Below are positions 7,078 to 14,605 of a DNA stretch of 33,052 nucleotides, piece by piece. The DNA is taken from assembly GCA_025454175.1 (NCBI GenBank), contig JALOOX010000041.1, forward strand, positions 1 to 33,052, given 5' to 3'. Source of the DNA: Syntrophobacteraceae bacterium. Its GTDB lineage: Bacteria > Desulfobacterota > Syntrophobacteria > Syntrophobacterales > Syntrophobacteraceae. Each line of letters begins with the position of its first letter. Within the stretch, counting starts at the first letter, position 1. A program made the translations under genes and the position numbers. Under the pieces are notes generated by a model. It was not told the DNA's origin and searched no databases. It was given only the letters and a program-made list of their open reading frames with translations.

Positions 7078-7950
7078 TCATGGCGACTCGGCCGACTCGG
7101 CGGCAATATCCGGCCCTCGACCCCGTCGCATGACGTGGCTGTCGCCTGATGCGCCTCCCTTTCCGGCTATTTCAGGGGAGCCGTGGCGCACTTCCCTCAG
7201 CTCCGCCACGAAGGAGCCCACGGCCACCCTGCTCGTGAGCTTCACGGGCAGGCGCCGCTCGTCGTCGGTCACCCAGATGCGCACCTTCGCCCCCTTGCTC
7301 TTGCGGAAAACGCCTCCCAGGTCCTTGAGGTCCGGCTCCAGCACATAGGCACCGTATTCCCGTCCGTTCACGCCTATCCTCTCCCTGCCGACCACCCGAA
7401 CCCTCGCCATGACGGATTTCTTGCCGTCGGACACGGGTATTTCGACGACGGTGCTCTCCGCCAGGGGCATGAGGCGAAAGGCATAGAGCATCGACAGGGG
7501 ATCGAAGGTGCCGTCCACGACGGCAACGGGTTTCTGCTTCTTGCCGAAATTGGAATACTCGGCCTGCAGCCGCCCCCAGTCGAAGGTCACCTCGATGTCC
7601 CGGCGATGGCGCCCCTCCCGCTGCTTTTTGCGGTACAGGAGAGATCGCTTCATGGGCCGGTCGGTGTAGGATTCGAGACGATCCCGAACCATGTAGAAAC
7701 GGTCGATCACGGCGTTGGTCTCGACGGTCATGACGAAATGGTGGGCGGTGCCTCCCCCGTACTCCTCGACGGGGGACACCTCCAGCCGTGCGGTCCCCGC
7801 CGGAAGGAACTCCCAGGAAAGCTCATAAGTGAGCTTCTCACCGGGCTTGAAGGGAGCCTCACGGGCCGAAGGGGCGAAATCGCACCAGCCCATGGCGGGC
7901 GCCAGGGCCGGGATCGCGAAGACCAGAAAACGGATCACTTTTGAGACCAT
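7078..7950 (-). CDS. DUF3108 exported protein
   Basis: A 290-residue protein of the DUF3108 family, with no established biochemical role; members are exported or envelope proteins. The N-terminus MVSKVIRFLVFAIPALAPA followed by MGWCDFAPS is a signal peptide, and the cysteine near the cleavage region could suggest a lipoprotein, although the lipobox is not canonical. The mature part has the family's opening FKPGEKLTYELSWEFLPAGTA, the FYMVRDRLESYTD segment, the DPLSMLYAFRLMPL segment and the WVTDDERRLPVKLTS strand near the end. Start 7950 has GGAG six bases upstream; an ATG at 7962 is an equal alternative with AGGGA. The last 30 residues are low-complexity and polar. The gene stands alone between two inverted copies of the GTCATTTCGA element. 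Confidence 0.87.
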   Translation of the reverse strand: MVSKVIRFLVFAIPALAPAMGWCDFAPSAREAPFKPGEKLTYELSWEFLPAGTARLEVSPVEEYGGGTAHHFVMTVETNAVIDRFYMVRDRLESYTDRPMKRSLLYRKKQREGRHRRDIEVTFDWGRLQAEYSNFGKKQKPVAVVDGTFDPLSMLYAFRLMPLAESTVVEIPVSDGKKSVMARVRVVGRERIGVNGREYGAYVLEPDLKDLGGVFRKSKGAKVRIWVTDDERRLPVKLTSRVAVGSFVAELREVRHGSPEIAGKGGASGDSHVMRRGRGPDIAAESAESP

Positions 7951-7962
7951 GCAATGCTCCAT

Positions 7963-8304
7963 CCAGGTTTTCCCTGAAATATTGCAGGCTGAGGGCGCCG
8001 AGTCAACCCACACATAATCCGGCCGCCGGTGTCTTAGCATTTCACATGATTACCTGGTCACCGGACACAGACTGATTGTTGAGGGGAGATTTGAATGGCT
8101 GTGGAACAATTCCGGATCGTCCCCAGGAGGCCGTCCGAGAACCGTCATTTCGAGCGACAGCGAGAAAACTCGTTCAGCGTAACACGATGGGCTCACGAAA
8201 TTTCTCGCTCCGCTACGCTCGGTTCGAAATGACCAGGAGGTGTTCCTGGACAGCTTCCCAGGCGTGGCCGCAGGACAATGGCGGATGATGAATCGTTTGA
8301 CCAA
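7963..8304. other. Intergenic region between DUF3108 and the hybrid kinase gene
   Basis: A 342-bp region that should hold the DUF3108 promoter (minus strand) and the 3' end of the kinase operon. It is mostly occupied by the second GTCATTTCGA element (8133-8251). No terminator with a T-run was seen, and the short open frames here are repeat-derived. Confidence 0.5.
8133..8251 (-). repeat. GTCATTTCGA palindromic element, copy 2 (inverted)
   Basis: Read on the minus strand it begins GTCCAGGAACACCTCC then GTCATTTCGAACCGAGCG, closely matching copy 1. It ends with CGCTCGAAATGACGG and a GTTCTCGGAC tail. Both ends thus carry GTCC-x-x-GAAC followed by GTCATTTCG, like terminal inverted repeats. The middle (about 8165-8205) differs from copy 1. 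Confidence 0.85.
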
Positions 8305-11300
8305 TCACGAGGGAAGCCAGCGTTCCAGTACAGCCCGCAGGCTCTCCAGGTCGAAGGGCTTGGTCAGATAGTCGTCCATTCCCGAAGCAAGGCAGTCTTC
8401 ACGGTCTTCCGGCAGCGCCTGGCCAGTGAGCGCGACGATGGGGAGTCGGCGGGCTTCGTGCCCCGGCTGAGGCTGCTCCGCCGCTGCCAGCGCCTCCCTC
8501 TCCCTGATGATCCGGGTGGCTGCGCAACCGTCCAGGACCGGCATCTGGCAGTCCATGAGAACGAGGTCATAGACATTTCCAGCGAGAGCATCGAGAGCTT
8601 CCTGCCCGTTGGATGCCGCGTCGACAAGGCACCCGAGGCTGCCCAGGGCGTGCTGGGCCAGTGCCTGGCTCACGGGGTTGTCCTCGACCAGCAGCACCCG
8701 TGCCCCGGTGAACCCCCGGGGCCTATCGGCGCGGGATTCCTCGGACGGGCCAGGGGTGGATTGGCCCGGTGCGGCATCCGGTGCGGTGACTCCGCATTCC
8801 GGAAGCCGGGTGTGCCGCAACGGCTCATGGGGTGGAGCGGAAGCCGCTTCCTCGGGGGCTTCCTCCGGCCTCTCCGGGATCTCCGACTCGCCGTCAAGGC
8901 TCAATCTCAGGATCTGCAAGTGCTCCCGCAATTTTTCCAAAAGGGCCGGGGCGTCGTCCAGGTTGTTCTCCCGGGCCTCGGCCTCCAGCCGGGCCGCCAC
9001 CTCCCAGACGGCTGTCGCCGAGACACTCCCGGCCGCCCCCTTGAGACCGTGGGCAATGGTCGCTGTGGTTGCCGGGTCCTTGGACCGCACCGCGGAGTCG
9101 AGCTTCCGCAGATTGTCCCGACCATTCTCCAGGAACATCCGGATGAGCTTCTCGGCCAGGTCCTGCTTTCCCATGCATCGTTCCAGCAGGCTCGGGTAGT
9201 CGATGATCTGCTCCTGTTCCTCGCCTTTCAGGCTGGAAACCGCGGGTGCGGATTGCCGCCCGCGGGGGAGGTTGCCGTCCGGGAGCCATTTGCGCAAGGT
9301 CCTGTCGAGCTCCGCGGGGTCCAGGGGCTTGGTGATATAGTCATCCATCCCCGCCTCGAGGCAGCGGTCCCGGTCGCTTTTGGCCGCATGGGCCGTCAGG
9401 GCCACGATGGGGATGCGACGGCTCTCCCCGCCATTGCTGTCGCCTTCCGTTTCCATGCGCCGGATGATGCGCGTGGCCTCGTATCCATCGATTTCCGGCA
9501 TCTGGCAGTCCATGAGCACGAGATCGAAGCTGTATTGCCCAAAGGCTTCCACGGCCTCGCGGCCCGTGCGTGCGCACCGGCAGCGGTAGCCCAGCTCCGC
9601 CAGGAGCTCCGTCGCCACTTCACGGTTGATTTCGTTGTCCTCCGCCAGGAGGATGACTCCCTTGTTGAATGCCCTCGACTTGGATGCTTCCGTCCCGCGC
9701 TTGTGAAGTCTCTCCTTGAGCTGTTTCAGGTCACCGTTGGCGGCGGTGACGATGGCATCGTAGAGGTCAGACCTGCTCAAGGGTTTGGGAACGCAGGCCG
9801 CGAATCCCGCAGCCATCGTGTCATCGGTATCACCAAGCTGGGCGAAGCTGCTCATCAGCACCAGGCCGGTCTGCTCCAGCTCGCTGTCGGCCCGGATGGT
9901 CCGCGCCAGGGAAAGCCCGTCCATTCCCGGCATTCTCCAGTCCAGCACGGCGACCTTGAAAGGTCGCCCCCGGGCCGCGGCGGATCGCAGCTTGTCGAGA
10001 CCTGCAGCCCCATTGGGAGCGACATCGACGACGCCTTTCCAGGAGAGGATGTACTCCCGGAAGATTTCGCGGGTTTGAATGGAATCCTCGACCACGAGGA
10101 CTTTGAGTCCTTTCAGATCCAAAAGGGGTCTCGATGCCTCGAAAGGTTTGGCCTCCGGCTTCCTGAGCCGCACGGTGAACCAGAAGATCGCTCCCCTGCC
10201 CGGCTCGCTTTCCACGCCGATGGCGCCCCCCATGAGCTCGCACAACTGGCGCGAAATGGCCAGCCCAAGCCCTGTCCCGCCATGGACCCGGCTCATGGAG
10301 CTGTCGGCCTGAGAAAAGGCATCGAATATGAGAGCCTGCTGCTCTCTTTCTATGCCGCAGCCGCTGTCCCGAACTTCGAACCGGACGACCGCTGCTTCAT
10401 CGGAAAGATCCTCTATCCCGCAGCTCACGATGACTTCGCCGTTTTCGGTGAACTTCACGGCGTTGCCCACGAGATTGACCAGGACCTGACGCAGACGGGT
10501 GGGGTCCCCCATGAGCTCCTCCGGGAGTGAATCGTCCAGCCGATAGGCGATCTCGATCCCCTTCCGTTCCGCTCCTTCGGCAAACATCCGGACGGTGCTG
10601 TCGACGATGCCGGGCACGGAGAACGGATGTTCCTCCAGCTCCATCCTGCCGGCTTCGATTTTGGAGAAGTCCAGCACGTTGCCGATGACATTCATGAGGG
10701 CTTCCGCCGAAAAGAGAGCGTTGGCCACGTAGCGGCCCTGTTTCCTGTCGAGATCCATCCGGTGAAGCAGGTGGAGCATTCCTATGACGCCGGTGATCGG
10801 CGTGCGGATTTCGTGACTCATGTTGGCCAGGAACTGTGACTTGGCCTGACTGGCAGCCTCCGCCGCCTCCTTGGCCATGAGCAGCGCGTCCTGCGTCCTA
10901 TGCCGCTCGATGGTGGCCCCCAGCATGTCCGCGGCCGCGCGAAGGCTGTCCATCTCGGCGTCGGTCCAATTGCGCTCCCGCGTGCATTCCTCCAGGCAAA
11001 AAACCCCCCACCAGGAATTCTGGACCCTGATGGGGATGCACAGGAGGGACTTGACGCCGTAGGGCTCCACCATGAGCCTTTCCGCTTCGCCGAGCTCATG
11101 GGAGTGCGCTTTGAGGATTTCGTTTCCCTCAAAGGCGTGGGCACGTGCATCCAGGCCCCAGCCATGCCAGGCAAAAGACTGTCGGATGGGGGAATCGACG
11201 GTGGCCTCGATTCCCTCGGCGAGCCATTCGAAGCGCATGCGGCCCAGCATGCTCCCGTTGGCGTCGCGCCGGTTCTCGATGAGGAAGATGCGACTGACCT

Positions 11301-12147
11301 GCGCGGCCTGCCCGATTTTGGCCAGAATGTCCTCGATGACCGCCTCCCAGTTCGTGGTGCTCAGGAACTGCTGCGCCGCGAACCGGACGGTCTCCAGGAT
11401 CCTGTCCCTCTGAAGGAGCGCTTCCGTCATCGAATTGACGGATCGGGCCAGGCTGCCGATCTCGTCGTTGCCCTCGATCGACGCCCTTGCGGACAGCTCG
11501 CCTCCGGCAACCTTCTGGACGACGGACTGGAGACTGAGAATGGGCTTGACGAGGCGTTTTGCGTAAATGACCGATGCCGCGAGGCTGAGCGCGATGCAGA
11601 GGACCGCGAGGATTCCGGTCCGTTGATGAACCGAGGTCACGCTCCGATCGTAGCCATCGAGGGAGAGACCGACGTGAATCCAGCCCCACTGGATGCCGGA
11701 GTAGTCGAATGGCTTTGAATAGTAAAAGACCCGCCGCTGGAAAAATGGAACGACGCCGATGCCGCTTCTGATCTCCCGTTTTGCGGGGCGCCATTCCATG
11801 GCCATGTCCGGTTCGGATCTCCATCCGGCGCGCTCGTGGATCATCGAAAAGCCGTCGTTGCGCGTGATGACGAGGTAATCGAGGTTCTTGTCCCCGCTGA
11901 GCATTTGCACGCAGTAGTCCACCACGGAGCTGTAGTCCTCGTTGACGACGGCTCCGGCCGCCACGTCGCGCAATGACACGGTCACCCCGTGGGCCTTGGA
12001 TTCGAGGTTCTGAAGGAACGTCCGCTTCTGCTCGGGGATGATCACGATGACGAAGATCAGCAGCGTGACAATTGCAACCAGCCACGACAGGAGGGCTGTC
12101 CTCAGCATGATCCCCATGGGTCTCTTCATCGGGTCGTTCGTTTTCAT
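8305..12147 (-). CDS. Hybrid sensor histidine kinase (HAMP-GAF-HK-REC-REC-HPt-REC)
   Basis: A 1280-residue inner-membrane multistep phosphorelay kinase. Membrane segments at about 14-37 and 177-195 enclose a periplasmic sensor of roughly 140 residues. A HAMP linker (about 198-250) and a GAF-like domain (about 258-415) follow. The HisKA box SHEIRTP has phospho-acceptor H445; the ATPase domain (about 550-660) has its N box at LVGNAVKF, RDSGCGI and GGTGLGLAIS. Receiver 1 has D736 (VLDWRMPGMDG), receiver 2 D880 (LMDCQMPEIDG), the HPt domain H1033 (IAHGLKGAAGS) and receiver 3 D1199 (LMDCQMPVLDG). All phosphorylation residues are intact. ATG 12147 has GAGA upstream; the frame runs back to a TTG at 12231, which is less likely. 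It is the last gene of the TolC/PhnD operon, so the PhnD-like proteins probably feed its sensor domain (inference). Confidence 0.93.
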   Translation of the reverse strand: MKTNDPMKRPMGIMLRTALLSWLVAIVTLLIFVIVIIPEQKRTFLQNLESKAHGVTVSLRDVAAGAVVNEDYSSVVDYCVQMLSGDKNLDYLVITRNDGFSMIHERAGWRSEPDMAMEWRPAKREIRSGIGVVPFFQRRVFYYSKPFDYSGIQWGWIHVGLSLDGYDRSVTSVHQRTGILAVLCIALSLAASVIYAKRLVKPILSLQSVVQKVAGGELSARASIEGNDEIGSLARSVNSMTEALLQRDRILETVRFAAQQFLSTTNWEAVIEDILAKIGQAAQVSRIFLIENRRDANGSMLGRMRFEWLAEGIEATVDSPIRQSFAWHGWGLDARAHAFEGNEILKAHSHELGEAERLMVEPYGVKSLLCIPIRVQNSWWGVFCLEECTRERNWTDAEMDSLRAAADMLGATIERHRTQDALLMAKEAAEAASQAKSQFLANMSHEIRTPITGVIGMLHLLHRMDLDRKQGRYVANALFSAEALMNVIGNVLDFSKIEAGRMELEEHPFSVPGIVDSTVRMFAEGAERKGIEIAYRLDDSLPEELMGDPTRLRQVLVNLVGNAVKFTENGEVIVSCGIEDLSDEAAVVRFEVRDSGCGIEREQQALIFDAFSQADSSMSRVHGGTGLGLAISRQLCELMGGAIGVESEPGRGAIFWFTVRLRKPEAKPFEASRPLLDLKGLKVLVVEDSIQTREIFREYILSWKGVVDVAPNGAAGLDKLRSAAARGRPFKVAVLDWRMPGMDGLSLARTIRADSELEQTGLVLMSSFAQLGDTDDTMAAGFAACVPKPLSRSDLYDAIVTAANGDLKQLKERLHKRGTEASKSRAFNKGVILLAEDNEINREVATELLAELGYRCRCARTGREAVEAFGQYSFDLVLMDCQMPEIDGYEATRIIRRMETEGDSNGGESRRIPIVALTAHAAKSDRDRCLEAGMDDYITKPLDPAELDRTLRKWLPDGNLPRGRQSAPAVSSLKGEEQEQIIDYPSLLERCMGKQDLAEKLIRMFLENGRDNLRKLDSAVRSKDPATTATIAHGLKGAAGSVSATAVWEVAARLEAEARENNLDDAPALLEKLREHLQILRLSLDGESEIPERPEEAPEEAASAPPHEPLRHTRLPECGVTAPDAAPGQSTPGPSEESRADRPRGFTGARVLLVEDNPVSQALAQHALGSLGCLVDAASNGQEALDALAGNVYDLVLMDCQMPVLDGCAATRIIREREALAAAEQPQPGHEARRLPIVALTGQALPEDREDCLASGMDDYLTKPFDLESLRAVLERWLPS

Positions 12148-12247
12148 CGCGGTCTCTTTATCAACATCGGCGGCTTCGATGACGATCCGGTATCGGCTGA
12201 TCTGAGGGCCTGCGTGCGCAGCCTTTCGCAACCCGTCCGCAGCTTCC

Positions 12248-13240
12248 TCACGGGGTCTGTGGCTCCCCGCTGTTGCGTCGCCGGTTCTGGAGGTCTATTT
12301 CCGCCAGCATCCGGCGGGTGGGCTCCAAGTGGGATACGGATCGCTTCTCGATTCTGTCGCACTGGAAGACCGTCAGAACCTGCTGCCCCGCTGGTGTTTC
12401 GTGCAGAGCCGTGATGGCCGCTTCCAGCTTGTCTCTGATGTCGGATACGTAGCCGGCGCGAAAAAAGAAAACGATGGGAATCACTTCGGGTGATGATGCC
12501 AGGATCCTCAACTCCCTGCGCAGCTGCGGATTCAGCTCGCTGGCCGTATTGAAAGCGTTGGCGCTGACCACCGATGCGTCGGCTTTTCGGAAGAACACCT
12601 GAAGGACAGCCTTGGAAGGATTCTCTTCCGTTTTTGTTTTGACCGAAGTCCCATCCGCGGCATCCATCAGGCGGTTCGCCATCAAAGACTCAAACCACTG
12701 TGGCGCCAGACCCGTTCTTGGGCCTTGGTGGATCAGGACCTGGCGTCCTTGAAGGTCATGGAGATCTCTGATTCCGCTGCCTTGATGCGCGAGGATGACA
12801 TACTTCTCGGTGTAGGCTTCATTTCGGAAGGCCAGGAAAACCGAGTCGGGCTTGAACTTGGGATCGAGAGCCAGGAACTCGCTGGTCACCAGGGAAGCCG
12901 CCTCAACCAGGCCGTTCTTCAACGAGTCGGACATATCCACCACACTGCCGAGGATTTTGGTTTCCACGTCGACCGTTATGCCGCGCTGGCCCAGAATGAT
13001 CTTAGTCCAGGCCCTGATGGCAGCCATGGCGTCATTCGCGTTCACTCCCCCCCATGTGCCCCGGGAGATGCCGATGCGTACCCGGCTGGTCTCGCTCTGA
13101 GCTGCCTTCGCCCGGCCTGTGATGCCGCCGTCAATGATCCCGGAGAGAATGATCAAGGCCGCGAGCCCCATGAAGGCACACTTCCGGGTCTGTCCGGCTC
13201 TCCGAAGGCACCGCTGCAACTGGAACATGGCATGGACCAT
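12248..13240 (-). CDS. PhnD-like periplasmic binding protein (copy 2)
   Basis: A 330-residue protein of the PhnD/phosphonate-type substrate-binding family (PF12974-like). An N-terminal hydrophobic stretch, FMGLAALIILSGIIDGG (about 23-39), ends in a signal-peptidase-like AKAAQS. Family features follow: GISRGTWGGVNANDAMAAIRAW (about 58-79), LVTSEFLALDP, YVILAHQGSGIRDLHDLQGRQVLIH and VFFRKADASVVSANAFNTASELNPQ. Known relatives bind small oxyanions or organic acids for ABC uptake, but no permease or ATPase gene lies nearby. The start is three bases after the stop of the upstream remnant ORF, whose 3' end carries the GGAGG site, suggesting translational coupling. The hybrid kinase follows about 100 bp downstream. 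Most likely a ligand-binding partner of that kinase; ligand unknown. Confidence 0.88.
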   Translation of the reverse strand: MVHAMFQLQRCLRRAGQTRKCAFMGLAALIILSGIIDGGITGRAKAAQSETSRVRIGISRGTWGGVNANDAMAAIRAWTKIILGQRGITVDVETKILGSVVDMSDSLKNGLVEAASLVTSEFLALDPKFKPDSVFLAFRNEAYTEKYVILAHQGSGIRDLHDLQGRQVLIHQGPRTGLAPQWFESLMANRLMDAADGTSVKTKTEENPSKAVLQVFFRKADASVVSANAFNTASELNPQLRRELRILASSPEVIPIVFFFRAGYVSDIRDKLEAAITALHETPAGQQVLTVFQCDRIEKRSVSHLEPTRRMLAEIDLQNRRRNSGEPQTP

Positions 13241-13243
13241 CGT

Positions 13244-13573
13244 CTAGGGAGCGCCTCCTTTCGACTTCCTCGTGAGAGCGGACTGACCGGCTCCCGTCCC
13301 ACCAGTCGGCGGGCAGAGCCGACGGTGCTCGGCCATGGTTTCGAAGCCGCCGCGGTTCACCACGCAGGCATCGTTCTCGTTGACGTCCGTGAACATGCGA
13401 CTGGTGAAGGCAATGCGTAAACCCGCATTCCCAGCGGATGCTCCATGGGCTTGGGCTGTGACGGCGAAGGCCGAGAGGAAAGCCAGCCATCCAGCCAGCA
13501 CCCCGGCTCGCCACCCGGGTCTGGAAATCCATGAATCTCCATGCACTTTGGATAGGCTCACCGTGATCAACAC
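13244..13573 (-). pseudogene. PhnD-like remnant, internally deleted but still open
   Basis: A 109-codon open frame squeezed between the two full PhnD-like genes. It keeps a signal-peptide-like start (LAGWLAFLSAFAVTAQAHG) and then RIAFTSRMFTDVNENDA, the counterpart of HVSFSSSMFAAVNENDV in copy 1. It then jumps to ACVVNRGGFETMAE, the counterpart of ACLVHRRGFQTMAE, some 150 residues further on in copy 1. After MAE it continues HRRLCPP, possibly matching the C-terminal HRRLSAA, so a second deletion is likely but less certain. The GTG start abuts the stop of copy 1 and the stop is three bases before copy 2. The binding lobes are gone, so it cannot bind ligand like its neighbours. It may persist for translational coupling or as a small exported protein. 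Confidence 0.8.
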
Positions 13574-14596
13574 TCACTGCTTCAATTGGGCCGCGGTCTT
13601 CCCGGACATTGGGTTGGCCTCGGTATCCCCGGGCCCGCGCATCGCCGCGCTCAATCGCCGGTGAGTCTCGATCAGCTCGAAGGCGCTGTTCAAGACGGAT
13701 ATCGGGTAGACCATCAGATGACCGCTCTGGAAGACGGTCAGCGCCTGCTGGCCGGCTGGTGTCATGTGGATCTTCTCAAACTCTGCAAGCACCCTTTCTT
13801 TCGTGGGGTGCGACCAGTCTCCGCGAAAGAAGAACCCGGCGGGCATCATTTCAGGGGACACAGCGAGGACCTTGAGCCTTTGGGAGACCTGGGGGTTGAG
13901 CTCCGCCATGGTTTGAAATCCCCGGCGATGGACCAGGCAGGCGTCGCTCTGGCGGAAGAAGACCGGCAGGATCACCAGCGGAAGCTTGTTGAACCGGGTC
14001 ACCCGGCCAAAACTCCCGGAGGCAGTCCCCAGACCCTCCCTGGTCAGGAGGGTATCGAGCCATGCGGCGGCAAGGCTCATTCTCTGGTTGTGGAACATCA
14101 CGATGCTGCGCCCCCGCAAGTCAGCGAGCCGCTCGATGCCGCTCTCCCGGTGTACGAGCAACAGGTACTCTTCCGTGACCTGTCCGTCGAAGAGACCCAC
14201 GATGACCTGGTCCGACTGCATTTGTCCTTCCAATGCCCAGTATTCGTCGGTGGTGAGGGCTATGGCATCGAAACGTCTGCCGTGCAGGGCGCTGGAGATC
14301 TCCTGGATGCCGTTCAGGACGCTGATCTCAGGGTTTATTGGGAGCCCGCGCTCCTTGAAGAGGACGTGGGCCCAGACCTTCATGGCGGCCTTGACGTCGT
14401 TTTCGTTCACAGCGGCAAACATGCTGGACGAAAAACTCACATGAATCAGGGGGATGGAACTGTCGACGGAAACGGGCCCGCCGGCTGAAGCCGGATATGC
14501 CGGGCCGGCCGCCAGGAACAGGATTGCCATGACACCGCATAACCGCTTCCATGGGGTCAAGCTCATGATGCTTCCGGGCCTGTATCGCTCGTTCAT
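13574..14596 (-). CDS. PhnD-like periplasmic binding protein (copy 1)
   Basis: A 340-residue protein of the PhnD-type binding-protein family. The signal peptide MAILFLAAGPAYPASAGG ends at about residue 40. The mature part shows the family landmarks: MFAAVNENDVKAAMKVWAH (about 59-77), DAIALTTDEYWALEG, EEYLLLVHRESGIERLADLRGRSIV, VFFRQSDACLVHRRGFQTMAELNPQ (about 215-239) and HMTPAGQQALTVFQ near the end. ATG 14596 lies nine bases past the TolC stop; ATG 14566, with GGAAG seven bases upstream, is an equally good start and gives a tidier signal peptide. It is clearly paralogous to the gene at 12248-13240 and to the remnant between them. With no transporter genes nearby, a sensory role with the downstream kinase is inferred. 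Confidence 0.9.
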   Translation of the reverse strand: MNERYRPGSIMSLTPWKRLCGVMAILFLAAGPAYPASAGGPVSVDSSIPLIHVSFSSSMFAAVNENDVKAAMKVWAHVLFKERGLPINPEISVLNGIQEISSALHGRRFDAIALTTDEYWALEGQMQSDQVIVGLFDGQVTEEYLLLVHRESGIERLADLRGRSIVMFHNQRMSLAAAWLDTLLTREGLGTASGSFGRVTRFNKLPLVILPVFFRQSDACLVHRRGFQTMAELNPQVSQRLKVLAVSPEMMPAGFFFRGDWSHPTKERVLAEFEKIHMTPAGQQALTVFQSGHLMVYPISVLNSAFELIETHRRLSAAMRGPGDTEANPMSGKTAAQLKQ

Positions 14597-14605
14597 CTCG
14601 TCACT

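Noticed and set aside
7150..7944. Plus-strand open frame opposite the DUF3108 gene
   Set aside because: It is antisense to a gene with a clear signal peptide and family motifs, and lacks a ribosome site and domains.
8278..10530. A 750-codon plus-strand open frame opposite the hybrid kinase
   Set aside because: It is the complement of the receiver and HPt domains and shows no motif of its own.
12148..12231. Upstream TTG start for the hybrid kinase
   Set aside because: The codon is TTG and the added residues resemble nothing. ATG 12147 gives the usual short cytoplasmic tail before the first membrane helix.
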